Notes: generated by a model from the sequence alone, not told the origin. A DNA stretch of 64,000 nucleotides from Mesorhizobium tianshanense (GCF_007830515.1 NZ_VLKT01000014.1:1-64000); one strand, 5' to 3'. Positions 16,550 through 25,455 are shown, numbered from the stretch's first letter. Made by a program: numbers and translations.

Positions 16550-16957
16550 ATGCCGATCATCAATGTCAGCGTCACCGGCAGGCCCGATGCCGCTCTGTCC
16601 GCCACCATAGCGCGGGAGGTGAGCGAACTGACCGCGACGCATCTGCGCAAGGATCCCACCATCACGGCAGTCGCCATATCCTATCTCGACCCGCAGCACT
16701 GGTTCGCCGGCGGCAAGTCAATGGCCGAGCACGGCGCGAAGACCTTCTGGCTCGACATAAAGGTGGTCGACGGTACCAACACCAAGCTCGAACTGGAAGG
16801 CTATCTCAAGGCGATCTTCGCCGCCTTTGGCCGCATGCTGGGTCAGACGCACGAGGAAAGCTACGCCTTCGTGCATGAGGTGCCGGCCGCTGCCTATGGC
16901 TATGGCGGCAAGACACAGGAATTCCGCTTCATCAGCGGGAGGTTGAAAGCGGCGTGA
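16550..16957 (+). CDS. Tautomerase (4-oxalocrotonate tautomerase-like) family protein
   Basis: A 135-residue protein. The start MPIINVSVTGRPDAALS leaves Pro-1 as the catalytic base after removal of Met, as in 4-oxalocrotonate tautomerases. At about twice the length of classic 4-OT it is a two-module member. Blocks DPQHWFAGGKS and VHEVPAAAYGYGGKTQEFR are shared by rhizobial homologues. The ATG at 16550 has AGGAGAAG just upstream; the open frame before it is antisense to lysR. The substrate is unknown; the divergent LysR gene suggests substrate-inducible expression. Confidence 0.88.
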   Translation: MPIINVSVTGRPDAALSATIAREVSELTATHLRKDPTITAVAISYLDPQHWFAGGKSMAEHGAKTFWLDIKVVDGTNTKLELEGYLKAIFAAFGRMLGQTHEESYAFVHEVPAAAYGYGGKTQEFRFISGRLKAA

Positions 16958-17024
16958 GCCCCTCCATCGATCCACACTCATCCCGCAGGCGCTCTCTGCC
17001 GCAAGGACAGATAGGCACGCACTT

Positions 17025-17047
17025 TTACTGGCGGGTTAGGCCAGTAA
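17025..17047. repeat. Small inverted repeat upstream of the acyltransferase gene
   Basis: TTACTGGC (17025-17032) and GCCAGTAA (17040-17047) are perfect inverted copies with a 7-base loop, about 68 bases after the tautomerase gene and 110 bases before the next start. It could be a weak terminator or an operator; there is no T tract. Confidence 0.4.
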
Positions 17048-17156
17048 GGCTAAGGAACCGCACCTCCGCATTGACGTTGAGCCCACTTCGGCTAGGTTCT
17101 CACCGAAGCGCCCGCCAAAGAGGCGCGACGTGAAGAACGTTGGGAGAGATGCGGCC

Positions 17157-19379
17157 ATGATCCTGACACTGGCGCTGCTTGCGGGCCTCGTTGCGGCCTG
17201 GCTGCTGATCGGCGTGGTGGAGAAATTCCGCCTCGGCCTGCGCTTCATCCAGGCGCTGCTATATGTGCCATTCAAGCTCGCCTACCGGGTTGCCGACGGC
17301 CGTATCAAGATCGCCCGCAACGCAGCCGCCCCGGTCATCTACGTCATTTCGCATCAGTCGCGCCTCGAACCGGCGCTGATGCTGTCACTGCTGCCGGAAG
17401 ACACGCTGCATATCCTCGACGAGGGCTCGGCGCGGTCGCCCTGGCTCGAACCCTGGCGTGAGCTTGGCCGCACCATCGCCTTCAACGCCGAGCATGTGTT
17501 CGTCAGCCGGCGGCTGGTGCGGGTGCTGAAGGGCAAGGGCCGCCTCGCCGTCTACCTGCCGGATACGGTCGAGCCTGATGTCAGGACATTTCGCCTGTTT
17601 CGCGCCGTCACCCGCATCGCGATGCAGGCCGACGCCCGCATCGTGCCGATCTTCGTCGCTGGAGCGCGAACTCTGCCGGCATCGCTGACGCCGGCGGACA
17701 AGGCGCCGCGGCTCTGGTTTCCGCGCCTGTCGATCAGTGTGCTGGAGCCGCTGACCATCGCCGAGCTGGTGGCGCGAAACCCTGATCTGTCCTCGAACAC
17801 CAATGCGCTGTTCGACCGTTTTGCCGAGGCCCGGCTTTTCGGCAGCGATCTTGATCGCGGCCTGTTTCTCGCCATACGCGACGCCGCCGACCGGGTCGGC
17901 GCCTCACATCCTATCGTCGAAGACGTGATCAGCGGCGCGCTGAGCTACAGAAAGCTGTTCATCGGCGCGCGGGTGCTGGGCCGCCGCTTCGAGGCTGTGA
18001 CGGCGCCGGGCGAAGCGGTTGGACTGCTGCTGCCCAACGCCAACGGCGTCGTGCTGTCGTTCATTGGCCTGTTGTCGGCGAGCCGGGTGGCGGCGATGAT
18101 CAACTACACCGCAGGCCCGGCCAGCGTCACCGCGGCCGTGCGCACGGCCGAAATCCGCACCGTGGTCTCGTCGCGAGCCTTTGTCGACAAGGCCAGCCTC
18201 GCTGACATCGTCGCGGCGGTGGAAGAAGGCGGCGCCAGGCTGCTATGGCTGGAGGATGTGCGGGCCAGCGTAACCGTGCTGGACAAGCTCGCCGCCGCTT
18301 TGCTATGGCGCCTGCCGCTGCAGCGGCAGGACGCGGCCAAGCCGGCGGTGGTCCTGTTCACCTCAGGCTCGGAGGGCACGCCCAAGGCGGTGGTGCTGTC
18401 GCATAGGAACCTTCTCGCCAACGCCATGCAGGCCGAAGCCCGCATCACCATCTCGCCGGCCGACATCCTGCTCAATGTGCTGCCGGTGTTCCACTCGTTC
18501 GGGCTCACCGGCGGCACCATCCTGCCGCTGGTCACCGGGGTAAAACTGTTCCTCTACCCCTCGCCGCTTCACTACAAGCTGATCCCCGAGGTCGCGCGCA
18601 AGGCAAGGCCGACCGTCATGTTCGGCACCGACACGTTCCTCGCCAACTATGCGCGCACCGCCAAGGATGACGATTTCTCCAGCCTGCGCTTCATCGTCGC
18701 CGGTGCGGAGGCGGTGAGACCGGAGACGCGCCGTGTCTACCGTGAACGCTTCCAGGCCGAGATTATCGAGGGTTTCGGGCTGACCGAGGCAGCGCCCGTT
18801 GTGGCCGTCAACACAGCCATCCATGGCCGCGACGGCACGGTCGGGCGGCTGTTGCCGGCCATGCGGATGAAACTCGAACCGGTCGAGGGCGTCAGCGGCG
18901 CCGGACAGTTGTGGCTCGATGGGCCGAACCTGATGATGGGCTACATGACAGCAGATCGACCCGGCGAATTGCAGCCGCGCGACGGCTGGCACGATACCGG
19001 CGACATCGTTTCAGTCGACCGCGAGGGCTTCCTCACCATCTGCGGCCGGGCCAAGCGCTTCGCCAAGATCGCCGGCGAGATGGTGTCGCTGGGCGCGGTC
19101 GAGATGCTGGTGCAGTCGCTATGGCCGGAAGAGCACCATGCCGTGGTGGCAGTTCCGGACAAACGCCGCGGCGAGCGCATCGTGCTGGTCACCACCGCCA
19201 ATGACGCCGACCCCGACGAATTGCGCACGTTCGGAAAAAAGGCCGGTGCCGCCGACCTGATGGTGCCTAACGACATCGTCAAGGTCGAGGAAATCCCGGT
19301 TCTGGGTTCGGGCAAGACCGACTACGTCTCGACCCGCCAACTGGCGATCAACCGGCTAGGGCTCAGCGAGGCAGCTTAA
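17157..19379 (+). CDS. Acyltransferase / acyl-ACP synthetase fusion (Aas-like)
   Basis: A 740-residue protein with an N-terminal membrane helix, a glycerolphosphate-acyltransferase domain (about 55-240) and a C-terminal AMP-forming ligase (about 260-735). The ligase motifs are LFTSGSEGTPKAVVLSH, GFGLTEAAPVV and DTGDIVSVDREGFLTICGR. The layout matches E. coli Aas, which re-acylates lysophosphatidylethanolamine using acyl-ACP made by its ligase domain. The acyltransferase box reads H66-QSRL-E71, so the usual aspartate of HX4D is replaced by glutamate. The ATG at 17157 is preferred over GTG 17130 because GGGAGAG lies upstream. A role in lysophospholipid repair is inferred. Confidence 0.85.
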   Translation: MILTLALLAGLVAAWLLIGVVEKFRLGLRFIQALLYVPFKLAYRVADGRIKIARNAAAPVIYVISHQSRLEPALMLSLLPEDTLHILDEGSARSPWLEPWRELGRTIAFNAEHVFVSRRLVRVLKGKGRLAVYLPDTVEPDVRTFRLFRAVTRIAMQADARIVPIFVAGARTLPASLTPADKAPRLWFPRLSISVLEPLTIAELVARNPDLSSNTNALFDRFAEARLFGSDLDRGLFLAIRDAADRVGASHPIVEDVISGALSYRKLFIGARVLGRRFEAVTAPGEAVGLLLPNANGVVLSFIGLLSASRVAAMINYTAGPASVTAAVRTAEIRTVVSSRAFVDKASLADIVAAVEEGGARLLWLEDVRASVTVLDKLAAALLWRLPLQRQDAAKPAVVLFTSGSEGTPKAVVLSHRNLLANAMQAEARITISPADILLNVLPVFHSFGLTGGTILPLVTGVKLFLYPSPLHYKLIPEVARKARPTVMFGTDTFLANYARTAKDDDFSSLRFIVAGAEAVRPETRRVYRERFQAEIIEGFGLTEAAPVVAVNTAIHGRDGTVGRLLPAMRMKLEPVEGVSGAGQLWLDGPNLMMGYMTADRPGELQPRDGWHDTGDIVSVDREGFLTICGRAKRFAKIAGEMVSLGAVEMLVQSLWPEEHHAVVAVPDKRRGERIVLVTTANDADPDELRTFGKKAGAADLMVPNDIVKVEEIPVLGSGKTDYVSTRQLAINRLGLSEAA

Positions 19380-19419
19380 AGCGCGTCGCGACTGAAAGAA
19401 CCCGTGCGGCGCGCTTTAA
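19376..19419. repeat. Palindromic element covering the aas-like stop codon
   Basis: TTAAAGCGCG (19376-19385) and CGCGCTTTAA (19410-19419) are perfect inverted ends. The stop codon of the preceding gene (19377-19379) lies inside the left end. AT-rich sequence follows, so the hairpin may also end transcription. Similar GCGC/TTTAAA elements are common in Mesorhizobium intergenic DNA. Confidence 0.7.
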
Positions 19420-19431
19420 ATTCTTGTTCTT

Positions 19432-19480
19432 ATGCATGTCGTTATCCCAAAACCGCTGCGCACTTTTGGGCGACATGCAT
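19432..19480. repeat. 49-bp palindromic element, copy 1
   Basis: The element starts with ATGCATGTCG and ends with CGACATGCAT, with CCCAAAA / CTTTTGGG as inner arms. A near-identical 48-bp copy is at 59291-59338. Its last base is the final base of the stop codon of the small membrane protein gene on the minus strand. It is of the rhizobial palindromic intergenic type. Confidence 0.85.
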
Positions 19481-19743
19481 TAGAGAACCACCACCGACAA
19501 CAGCAGGATGACGCCGACCGCCATCATCAGCAGGCCCGGCCAGTTCTGCGACAGGCCGAGGAAACCGAGGCCGCGCCGCCGCGGCTCAAGTGTCGGGCCT
19601 GGCGTTGCGAGCTTTGGGGTCGGGCGATCCGGCGCCGTGCGAACAGGCTCCGGATCGCTGAGCCGCCCACGCCCGAGGGCTGCGCCAGCCATGTACACAA
19701 CGCCAACGACAATGAGCAACGCACCGATGAGGACGACAGCCAT
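19480..19743 (-). CDS. Small membrane protein of unknown function
   Basis: An 87-residue protein with a hydrophobic N-terminal segment (MAVVLIGALLIVVGVVYMAG), a polar middle rich in Pro and Arg, and a second hydrophobic C-terminal segment (LLMMAVGVILLLSVVVL). AGGAGAA lies immediately before the ATG. No family is recognised. Its stop codon borders the palindromic element. The antisense frames in this stretch look less protein-like. Confidence 0.6.
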   Translation of the reverse strand: MAVVLIGALLIVVGVVYMAGAALGRGRLSDPEPVRTAPDRPTPKLATPGPTLEPRRRGLGFLGLSQNWPGLLMMAVGVILLLSVVVL

Positions 19744-19901
19744 TTCTCCTCGCTCTTCTCCAGGCGCTGCACCTGGGACAGCAGCTTGAGAGATCAGTGG
19801 CGAGGCATTTCGCGAGTTCGCGCCTCGCCCGCTGAGACAGAACGGTCAACATGCCCGGCAGGTTCCCGCGCCAGGTGACTGCCGGAGCGAATTGGCGACG
19901 G

Positions 19902-20717
19902 TCAGCCGATGTCTGAAGGCGGCACCTTCTCGCCTTCGCGCTTGGCACGCCTCGAATAGGCGCGGACGCTGAACGGCAGGAAGATCAGATAGCCGGCGAC
20001 CGACGCCGTCAGCGTGTACCAGGGATAGGTCATCAACAGCAGGATGTAGAGGACGACGCCGAGGATGATCGGCAGCACCCTGTCGCCCGGGACTTTCAGG
20101 CTTTTGCCGGAATAGACCGGCAGCCGACTGACCAGCAGGAAGGCGACCAGAATGGTAAAGCCGGTGGCGACGTAGGCTGCAGGGCGGGACGGCTCCAGGC
20201 CAAGCCGCAGGAAGTACAGATAGAGCGGCAGCATCACCAGCACGGCGCCCGCCGGCGCTGGCACACCGACGAAATATTCGACCTGCCACTGCGGCCGATC
20301 GGTCTCTTCGTCGAGCACGTTGAAGCGAGCAAGCCTAAGCCCGCAGGCGATGGTGAACAGGAGCGCGGCAATCCAGCCCGGCGAGCCGGCCCGGTCGAGC
20401 AGGAAGGCATAGAGCACCAGTGCGGGTGCTACGCCGAAATTGACGATGTCGGCCAGCGAATCCATCTGCGCGCCGAATTTGGACGTCGCCTTCAGCATCC
20501 GCGCCAGGCGGCCGTCGATGCCGTCGAGGAAGGCCGCGAGCAGCACCATCACCACCGCCGGCTCGAAACGGCCTTCGAAGCCGAAGCGGATGCCGGACAG
20601 GCCGGCGCAGATGGCGAGCACGGTGACGAGATTGGGCAGCACCATGCGCATCGGGATTTCACGGATGTGCGGGCCGCCGCCGCCATGCGCCTCGAATTTC
20701 TTGAATGGCGCGCCCAC
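19902..20717 (-). CDS. pssA: CDP-diacylglycerol--serine O-phosphatidyltransferase
   Basis: PssA makes phosphatidylserine from CDP-diacylglycerol and serine in the inner membrane. The 271-residue protein has the CDP-alcohol phosphotransferase motif: D68-G69, A72-R73, G82, D86, D90. It contains about eight membrane segments and is of the integral-membrane type (Bacillus/rhizobial), unlike the E. coli enzyme. The ATG at 20717 is 3 bases after the psd stop, so psd and pssA form an operon that makes phosphatidylethanolamine in two steps, here with the decarboxylase gene first. Confidence 0.95.
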   Translation of the reverse strand: MGAPFKKFEAHGGGGPHIREIPMRMVLPNLVTVLAICAGLSGIRFGFEGRFEPAVVMVLLAAFLDGIDGRLARMLKATSKFGAQMDSLADIVNFGVAPALVLYAFLLDRAGSPGWIAALLFTIACGLRLARFNVLDEETDRPQWQVEYFVGVPAPAGAVLVMLPLYLYFLRLGLEPSRPAAYVATGFTILVAFLLVSRLPVYSGKSLKVPGDRVLPIILGVVLYILLLMTYPWYTLTASVAGYLIFLPFSVRAYSRRAKREGEKVPPSDIG

Positions 20718-20720
20718 GGC

Positions 20721-21419
20721 TCAGGACACCCGCACGAGCGGCGTTGCGGCGACACCGCCGAATTCGGCCAGTATGGTCTCACCGCCAACCGCGGTCTGGC
20801 CGACGGCGACACGCGGTGTCGCCGTCGAGGGCAGGAACACGTCGACGCGCGAGCCGAAGCGGATCAGCCCGAAGCGCTCGCCGATGCCGATCGTACCGCC
20901 GGCCTCTGCCCAGCAGACGATGCGCCGTGCCACCAGGCCGGCGATCTGTACTGCTGCCACCGTGCCGTTCGGGCTTTCGATGACCAGGCCGTTGCGCTCG
21001 TTGTCGACACTCGCCTTGTCGAGCGCGGCGTTGAGGAATGCGCCCGGCCGATGCTCGATCCTTGTGATGCGGCCGCGCACCGGAGCGCGGTTCAGATGGC
21101 AGGAGAAGACGTCCATGAACACCGAGATGCGGGTCATTTCGGTGGCGCCGAGTCCGAGTTCGCGCGGCGGCACAGCCGGACCGACCGCGGTGATGATGCC
21201 GTCGGCCGGGCTCACCACCAGCCGGTCGTCGACAGGCGTGACGCGCTCCGGATCGCGGAAGAAATAGACGCACCAGGCCGTCAGAATGAGGCAGATCCAG
21301 AACAGGATCGAAGAGAAATAACCGAGGAAAAGCGTCACCGCGGCGAACGCCGCGATGAACGGATAGCCTTCGCGATGGATCGGAACGAACGTTTTCTTGA
21401 TCGTGTCGACGATGTCCAT
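20721..21419 (-). CDS. psd: Phosphatidylserine decarboxylase proenzyme
   Basis: Psd converts phosphatidylserine to phosphatidylethanolamine. The 232-residue proenzyme is of the short form (Psd-A type) common in rhizobia. It cleaves itself between G189 and S190 in [13 protein letters not shown], leaving a pyruvoyl group on the alpha chain. Other conserved blocks are [14 protein letters not shown] and [15 protein letters not shown]. Two hydrophobic segments near the N-terminus anchor it in the membrane. It is the first gene of the psd-pssA pair. Confidence 0.95.
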   Translation of the reverse strand: MDIVDTIKKTFVPIHREGYPFIAAFAAVTLFLGYFSSILFWICLILTAWCVYFFRDPERVTPVDDRLVVSPADGIITAVGPAVPPRELGLGATEMTRISVFMDVFSCHLNRAPVRGRITRIEHRPGAFLNAALDKASVDNERNGLVIESPNGTVAAVQIAGLVARRIVCWAEAGGTIGIGERFGLIRFGSRVDVFLPSTATPRVAVGQTAVGGETILAEFGGVAATPLVRVS

Positions 21420-21545
21420 GGAATGGAAACAGCCCTAATTTCAAGTCCGGCCTCAATAGCGGAAACACCTTGTGGCCGCAACGCGGCAATCGGCGAAGGC
21501 ACACCGCACTGCGGCTGCGGGCGTTGACGTCGATGTGACAGCTTC

Positions 21546-21585
21546 CTCTGCCCCTGCCGGACATCTCCCCCCATTTGGGGAGATT
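21546..21585. repeat. Fragment of the long inverted-repeat element
   Basis: CCTGCCGGACATCTCCCCC with a short inner hairpin matches part of the arms at 6775-6821 and 10725-10771. Only one arm is left. It lies in the gap between the ABC exporter gene and psd. Confidence 0.7.
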
Positions 21586-21599
21586 GGCGCTCCATCGCC

Positions 21600-23486
21600 C
21601 TACGACACCTCCGAGGGGCGGCGGCGGACGACGACGCCGAGTTCGTCGCTCTCGCGCGCAATGCGCAGCCGCTCCTCGGCCTCCGTGGCTTCACGCTGGC
21701 GGTCCCACATCGAGGCGTAGAGGCCAGCCTTGCGCATCAAGGCGGCATGAGTGCCGCGCTCGGCGATCTGGCCGTCCTGCAGCACGATGATCTCGTCGGC
21801 CGAAATCACCGTCGACAGCCGGTGCGCGATGACGATGGTGGTCCGGCCCTGGCTGACGAGATCGAGCGCCGCCTGGATCTCCTGTTCGGTATGGCTGTCC
21901 AGCGCCGAGGTCGCCTCGTCGAGCATCAGGATCGGCGGCGCCTTCAGGATGGTGCGGGCAATCGCCACGCGCTGCTTCTCACCGCCGGACAGTTTCAGCC
22001 CGCGCTCGCCGACCATCGAACGGTAGCCGTCGGGCAGCCGCTCGATGAACGGCCCGATCTGAGCGAGTTCGGCCGCCTTGCGGACGTCCTCCTCGCTGGC
22101 ATCGATGCGGCCGTAGCGGATGTTGTAGGCGATGGTGTCGTTGAACAGCACGGTGTCCTGCGGCACCATGCCGATCGCCGCGCGCAGGCTCTCCTGCGTT
22201 ACGTCGCGAATGTCCTCGCCATCGATCAGGATCTTGCCGCCCTGGATGTCGTAAAAGCGGAACAGGAGTCGCGAAATGGTCGACTTGCCGGCGCCCGACG
22301 GCCCGACAATGGCAACCGTTTTGCCAGCCGGCACGTCGAAGCTGATCCCTTTCAGGATCTTGCGGTTGGGATCGTAGGAAAAATGCACGTCGCGGAACTC
22401 GACCTTGCCGGCGCCGACGACCAGCGGCTTGGCATCTGGTTTGTCGACGATCTCCTGCGGCACATCGAGCAGGTCGAACATCTGCTCGATGTCGGTCAAG
22501 CCTTGCCGGATCTCACGGTAGATGAAGCCGATGAAATTGAGCGGCACCGATAGCTGCATCAGCATGGCGTTGATGAAGACGAAGTCGCCGACAGTTTGTG
22601 TGCCAGCCTGCACCTCCAGCGCCGAAAGGCACATGACGATGACCGTGCCGAGGCCGAAGATGACGCCCTGGCCGAAGTTCAGCCAGCCAAGCGAAGTCCA
22701 GATCTTGGTCGCGGCGATCTCGTAGCGCGCCATCGAACGGTCGAAGCGCTGGGCCTCCATGGCCTCGTTGTTGAAATACTTGACCGTCTCGAAATTGAGC
22801 AGCGAGTCGATCGCCTTGGTGTTGGCGTCGGTATCGCTGTCGTTCATGTCGCGGCGGATACCGATGCGCCAGTCGCTCGCCCTGACCGTGAACCAGACAT
22901 AGAGCCAGACCGTGACCGCAACGACCGCGACATATTTCCAGCCATAGGCATAAGCGAAAATGCCGGCTGTCAGCGCGAACTCGAGGATGGTCGGCAAGGT
23001 GTTGAGCACGGTGAAGCGAACGATCGTCTCGATACCCTTGGTGCCGCGCTCGATAATGCGCGACAGGCCGCCGGTGCGGCGTTCGAGATGGAAGCGCAGC
23101 GACAGTTGATGCATGTGAATGAAAGTGCGGAAGGCGAGCTGGCGCACCGCATACTGCCCGACGCGGGCAAATAGCGCGTCGCGCAGTTGGTTGAAGCCGA
23201 GCTGCAACAGCCGCACGACATTGTAGGCGACGACCAGCATGACCGGCGCCAGCAGGAAGGCCGGCAGCGGCGGCACCGACCTGGCGTCGCCGGCCAGCGC
23301 ATCGGTCGCCCATTTGAAGAAATAGGGACCGGCAACCAGCGTCAGCTTGGCGACGACCAGAAGCACGGTCGCCCACAACACTCGTGCCCTGAGGTCGGCG
23401 CGATCGGCCGGCCACATGTAGGGCCAAAGGTTGCGCAATGTCTTGAAGGTCGAACCGGAGTCGGCGGAAACAGTTTTTTCGGCCAT
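21600..23486 (-). CDS. Atm1-type ABC exporter (fused permease and ATPase)
   Basis: A 628-residue half-transporter with six membrane helices (about 30-330) and one nucleotide-binding domain. Walker A is GPSGAGKST (395-403), the signature is LSGGEKQRVAIAR (from about 499) and Walker B is ILMLDEATSALD. The block NFETVKYFNNE in the permease is a hallmark of Atm1/ABCB7-type exporters, which move glutathione-linked sulphur compounds or metal conjugates. Family members in alphaproteobacteria give heavy-metal tolerance. An ArsR-type regulator with cysteine clusters lies 109 bases upstream on the same strand. A degenerate palindromic repeat lies between them. Confidence 0.92.
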   Translation of the reverse strand: MAEKTVSADSGSTFKTLRNLWPYMWPADRADLRARVLWATVLLVVAKLTLVAGPYFFKWATDALAGDARSVPPLPAFLLAPVMLVVAYNVVRLLQLGFNQLRDALFARVGQYAVRQLAFRTFIHMHQLSLRFHLERRTGGLSRIIERGTKGIETIVRFTVLNTLPTILEFALTAGIFAYAYGWKYVAVVAVTVWLYVWFTVRASDWRIGIRRDMNDSDTDANTKAIDSLLNFETVKYFNNEAMEAQRFDRSMARYEIAATKIWTSLGWLNFGQGVIFGLGTVIVMCLSALEVQAGTQTVGDFVFINAMLMQLSVPLNFIGFIYREIRQGLTDIEQMFDLLDVPQEIVDKPDAKPLVVGAGKVEFRDVHFSYDPNRKILKGISFDVPAGKTVAIVGPSGAGKSTISRLLFRFYDIQGGKILIDGEDIRDVTQESLRAAIGMVPQDTVLFNDTIAYNIRYGRIDASEEDVRKAAELAQIGPFIERLPDGYRSMVGERGLKLSGGEKQRVAIARTILKAPPILMLDEATSALDSHTEQEIQAALDLVSQGRTTIVIAHRLSTVISADEIIVLQDGQIAERGTHAALMRKAGLYASMWDRQREATEAEERLRIARESDELGVVVRRRPSEVS

Positions 23487-23541
23487 TTTTATTGCCTTTT
23501 TTATATCTTATTGCCTGACCACGAACGTAGGTTAGCGCAGC

Positions 23542-23594
23542 AAAAACCGGCTTCCATTTTTCGCTGACGCGGCCCCTTCGGTTCGGGATCATGG
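23542..23594. repeat. Degenerate copy of a rhizobial palindromic element
   Basis: AAAAACCGGCTTCCATTTTTC and the ending GGGATCATGG match the element at 33731-33777, but about 22 extra bases separate the two halves. It lies between the ArsR gene and the ABC exporter gene. Confidence 0.55.
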
Positions 23595-23595
23595 T

Positions 23596-23922
23596 CTAGC
23601 GGCCGGAGCAGCAGGAAGTGACAAGCTCGGCCAGCGATGCGGAAACATCGGCGAGCGCATCGCTGTCGACTTGATAGCGCGAGCGTTGCCGGTCCGGTTC
23701 GTAGCGGACGAGCCCGGCGTCGACCAATATCTTCAGGTGCTGCGAAACGGTGGACTGCGCCAGGTCGAGATGGTCGACGACCTCGCGGCAGCAGCAGGAG
23801 CGGCTGGCCGAAAGATGCCTGAGAATCTCGATCCGCGCCGGATGCGAAAGCGCGGCAAGTTTCGCGGCAACGGACTGGCTGTCGGCGAAGCCGCAGGTTT
23901 TCTCGATCAGAGGAGTGTTCAT
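23596..23922 (-). CDS. ArsR/SmtB family transcriptional regulator
   Basis: A 108-residue winged-helix repressor. The recognition region is CCREVVDHLDLAQSTVSQHLKILVDAGLV. Cysteines occur at 10, 43-45 (RSCCCREVV) and 104-105 (TSCCSGR); the CCC group is at the ELCVCDL position used for As(III)/Sb(III) sensing in ArsR, so a thiophilic metal or metalloid ligand is likely. The ATG lies inside a perfect 33-bp palindrome (23916-23948) and no ribosome binding site is visible, which suggests a leaderless or very short-leader transcript under direct autorepression. The Atm1-type exporter downstream is the likely target. Confidence 0.9.
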   Translation of the reverse strand: MNTPLIEKTCGFADSQSVAAKLAALSHPARIEILRHLSASRSCCCREVVDHLDLAQSTVSQHLKILVDAGLVRYEPDRQRSRYQVDSDALADVSASLAELVTSCCSGR

Positions 23923-23948
23923 CGTCTATCGCCGATAGACGATGAACA
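23916..23948. promoter_or_regulatory. Perfect 33-bp palindrome, probable ArsR operator
   Basis: Sixteen bases (23916-23931) and their exact inverted copy (23933-23948) flank a single central C; the core is CTATCGCCGATAG. The palindrome overlaps the first three bases of the ArsR coding sequence (23920-23922). The length, symmetry and position fit an ArsR-family autoregulatory site. Confidence 0.8.
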
Positions 23949-24021
23949 AACTTTCCGCAAGAGACCCGTATAAGAAAATTAATTTCTGCAGGGTCTTGAA
24001 CGCCTAACTGATCTTGAACGT

Positions 24022-25455
24022 CTAGTTGGGTTTGGTCGGGGCCGTCGTCATCTGGTCGCCCATCGCCTCGAGGTCGGCGGCTTCGCCTTCCCGCGATTTT
24101 TCCGGGACCTTGAACACCTGACCCGGCCAGATGCGGTCGGGATCGCTGATCTGATCCTGGTTGGCGAGGTAGATTGTCGAGTAGCGCATGCCTTGGCCAT
24201 AGACGCGCCGTGAAATCTGCCACAGCGTATCGTGGCGGCGGATGATGACGGCGCCATCGGCATGCTCGAGCTGGGGCGCCGTCGTCTCAGGAATTTTGGC
24301 CGGAGGCGTCGCCGCCACTCCGGCCGGCGCTTCGGTAGCGGGAGCAGGAGGCGCGGTCGCGTCAGCGGCGGGCGGCGTGGCTGGCTGAACCTCGGCTGGC
24401 TTCGGCTCGGTGGGTGCCACGGCGGCGACCGACTCGCCTGGCTCCCGCTCGAACGGCACGGCGGCACGGGCCACCACCTTGACCCCGTCAGCATGGAGTG
24501 CGTCGACATGAATCGTGTAGGTGCCGACTGGAATGTCGCGCGTCGCCTCAACCAGGAAGTGGCCATCGGGCGAGGTTTTGGCGTCGCCGAGCAAGATATC
24601 GTTTGCATAGGCGCGCACCTTGCGGCCGGGGTCGGCGAGGCCGGCGACGAAGATCTTGTTGCCGTCGATCTCTATCGCTTCGACGACGATCTTTGGCCCT
24701 GCAGCTGGTGTTGCGGGTGCCGGAGATGTTGCCGGAGCCGGCGCGGGTGCGGCTTCCACGACAGCCGGCGCAGTAGCAGGCGCCGGTGCGGCTGGCGCTG
24801 GTGCGGCGGCGGCTGGCGCCTCGGGGGCCGGTGCAGCCGCCTGATCGCTGGTAGCCGGCGCGACAGGCTTTGTCTCGGGCTCTGGAACCGTCAGTAGTTC
24901 AGACGGCTTGCCCGGCTCCTCGACCATGGCCAGCACCTGGCCGGCCGGATTCTGGGGAATCGAGACGACGGCGGTCTGAACCGAGGGGGTTACGACATTG
25001 TCGGGCGTCGTCGAACGCAGCGTGATCGTGTAGTCGCCGGACTTCAGCGGATCGTCGAGAACGATGGCAAAGGCGCCATCGGAACCGGCGACCGTCGAGC
25101 CGAGAACCGTCGAACCGTTGAGGATCTCCACCTTGGCGTTGGGCTCCGCATTGCCGGCGACGACGATGGAACCATTGCTTTCGACCCGCACGACATCGAA
25201 ACTCGGAGCGATCGCCCCGGCTACGGCCGGTGCCGTCACTGGCGCTGCCGGTGCCATCGCACCCGACGCGGACGGAAGCTGTCCCTCGGCCGCCGGCTCG
25301 GCCGGCTTCTCTGCCGGCGGCGTCAGCGAGGCAACTTCCGGCGGCGGCGCGCGATTGAGATATGGGTCGAGCGCGCCCGACACATAGGCGGTTCCCGCCG
25401 CGGCGACGGAGCCGCCGGCGACGAACAAAAACGCCTTCAATGGATTAATTGCCAT
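24022..25455 (-). CDS. LysM-domain protein with Ig-like repeats
   Basis: A 477-residue protein with an N-terminal membrane anchor or signal (LKAFLFVAGGSVAAAGTAYVSG), two beta-sandwich-like repeats (SFDVVRVESNGSIVVAGNAEPNAKV at ~85 and a related one, VEAIEIDGNKIFVAGLADPGRKV, at ~260), long Ala/Pro-rich linkers and a C-terminal LysM domain (DTLWQISRRVYGQGMRYSTIY...DRIWPGQVFKVP). LysM domains bind peptidoglycan. It probably spans from the inner membrane to the cell wall. Similar LysM proteins are widespread in rhizobia; a nodulation role is not implied. Confidence 0.9.
   Translation of the reverse strand: MAINPLKAFLFVAGGSVAAAGTAYVSGALDPYLNRAPPPEVASLTPPAEKPAEPAAEGQLPSASGAMAPAAPVTAPAVAGAIAPSFDVVRVESNGSIVVAGNAEPNAKVEILNGSTVLGSTVAGSDGAFAIVLDDPLKSGDYTITLRSTTPDNVVTPSVQTAVVSIPQNPAGQVLAMVEEPGKPSELLTVPEPETKPVAPATSDQAAAPAPEAPAAAAPAPAAPAPATAPAVVEAAPAPAPATSPAPATPAAGPKIVVEAIEIDGNKIFVAGLADPGRKVRAYANDILLGDAKTSPDGHFLVEATRDIPVGTYTIHVDALHADGVKVVARAAVPFEREPGESVAAVAPTEPKPAEVQPATPPAADATAPPAPATEAPAGVAATPPAKIPETTAPQLEHADGAVIIRRHDTLWQISRRVYGQGMRYSTIYLANQDQISDPDRIWPGQVFKVPEKSREGEAADLEAMGDQMTTAPTKPN

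Noticed and set aside
24022..25455. Nodulation-related LysM receptor or effector
   Set aside because: The LysM domain is of the common bacterial cell-wall-binding type with Ig-like repeats; there is no nodulation gene nearby.
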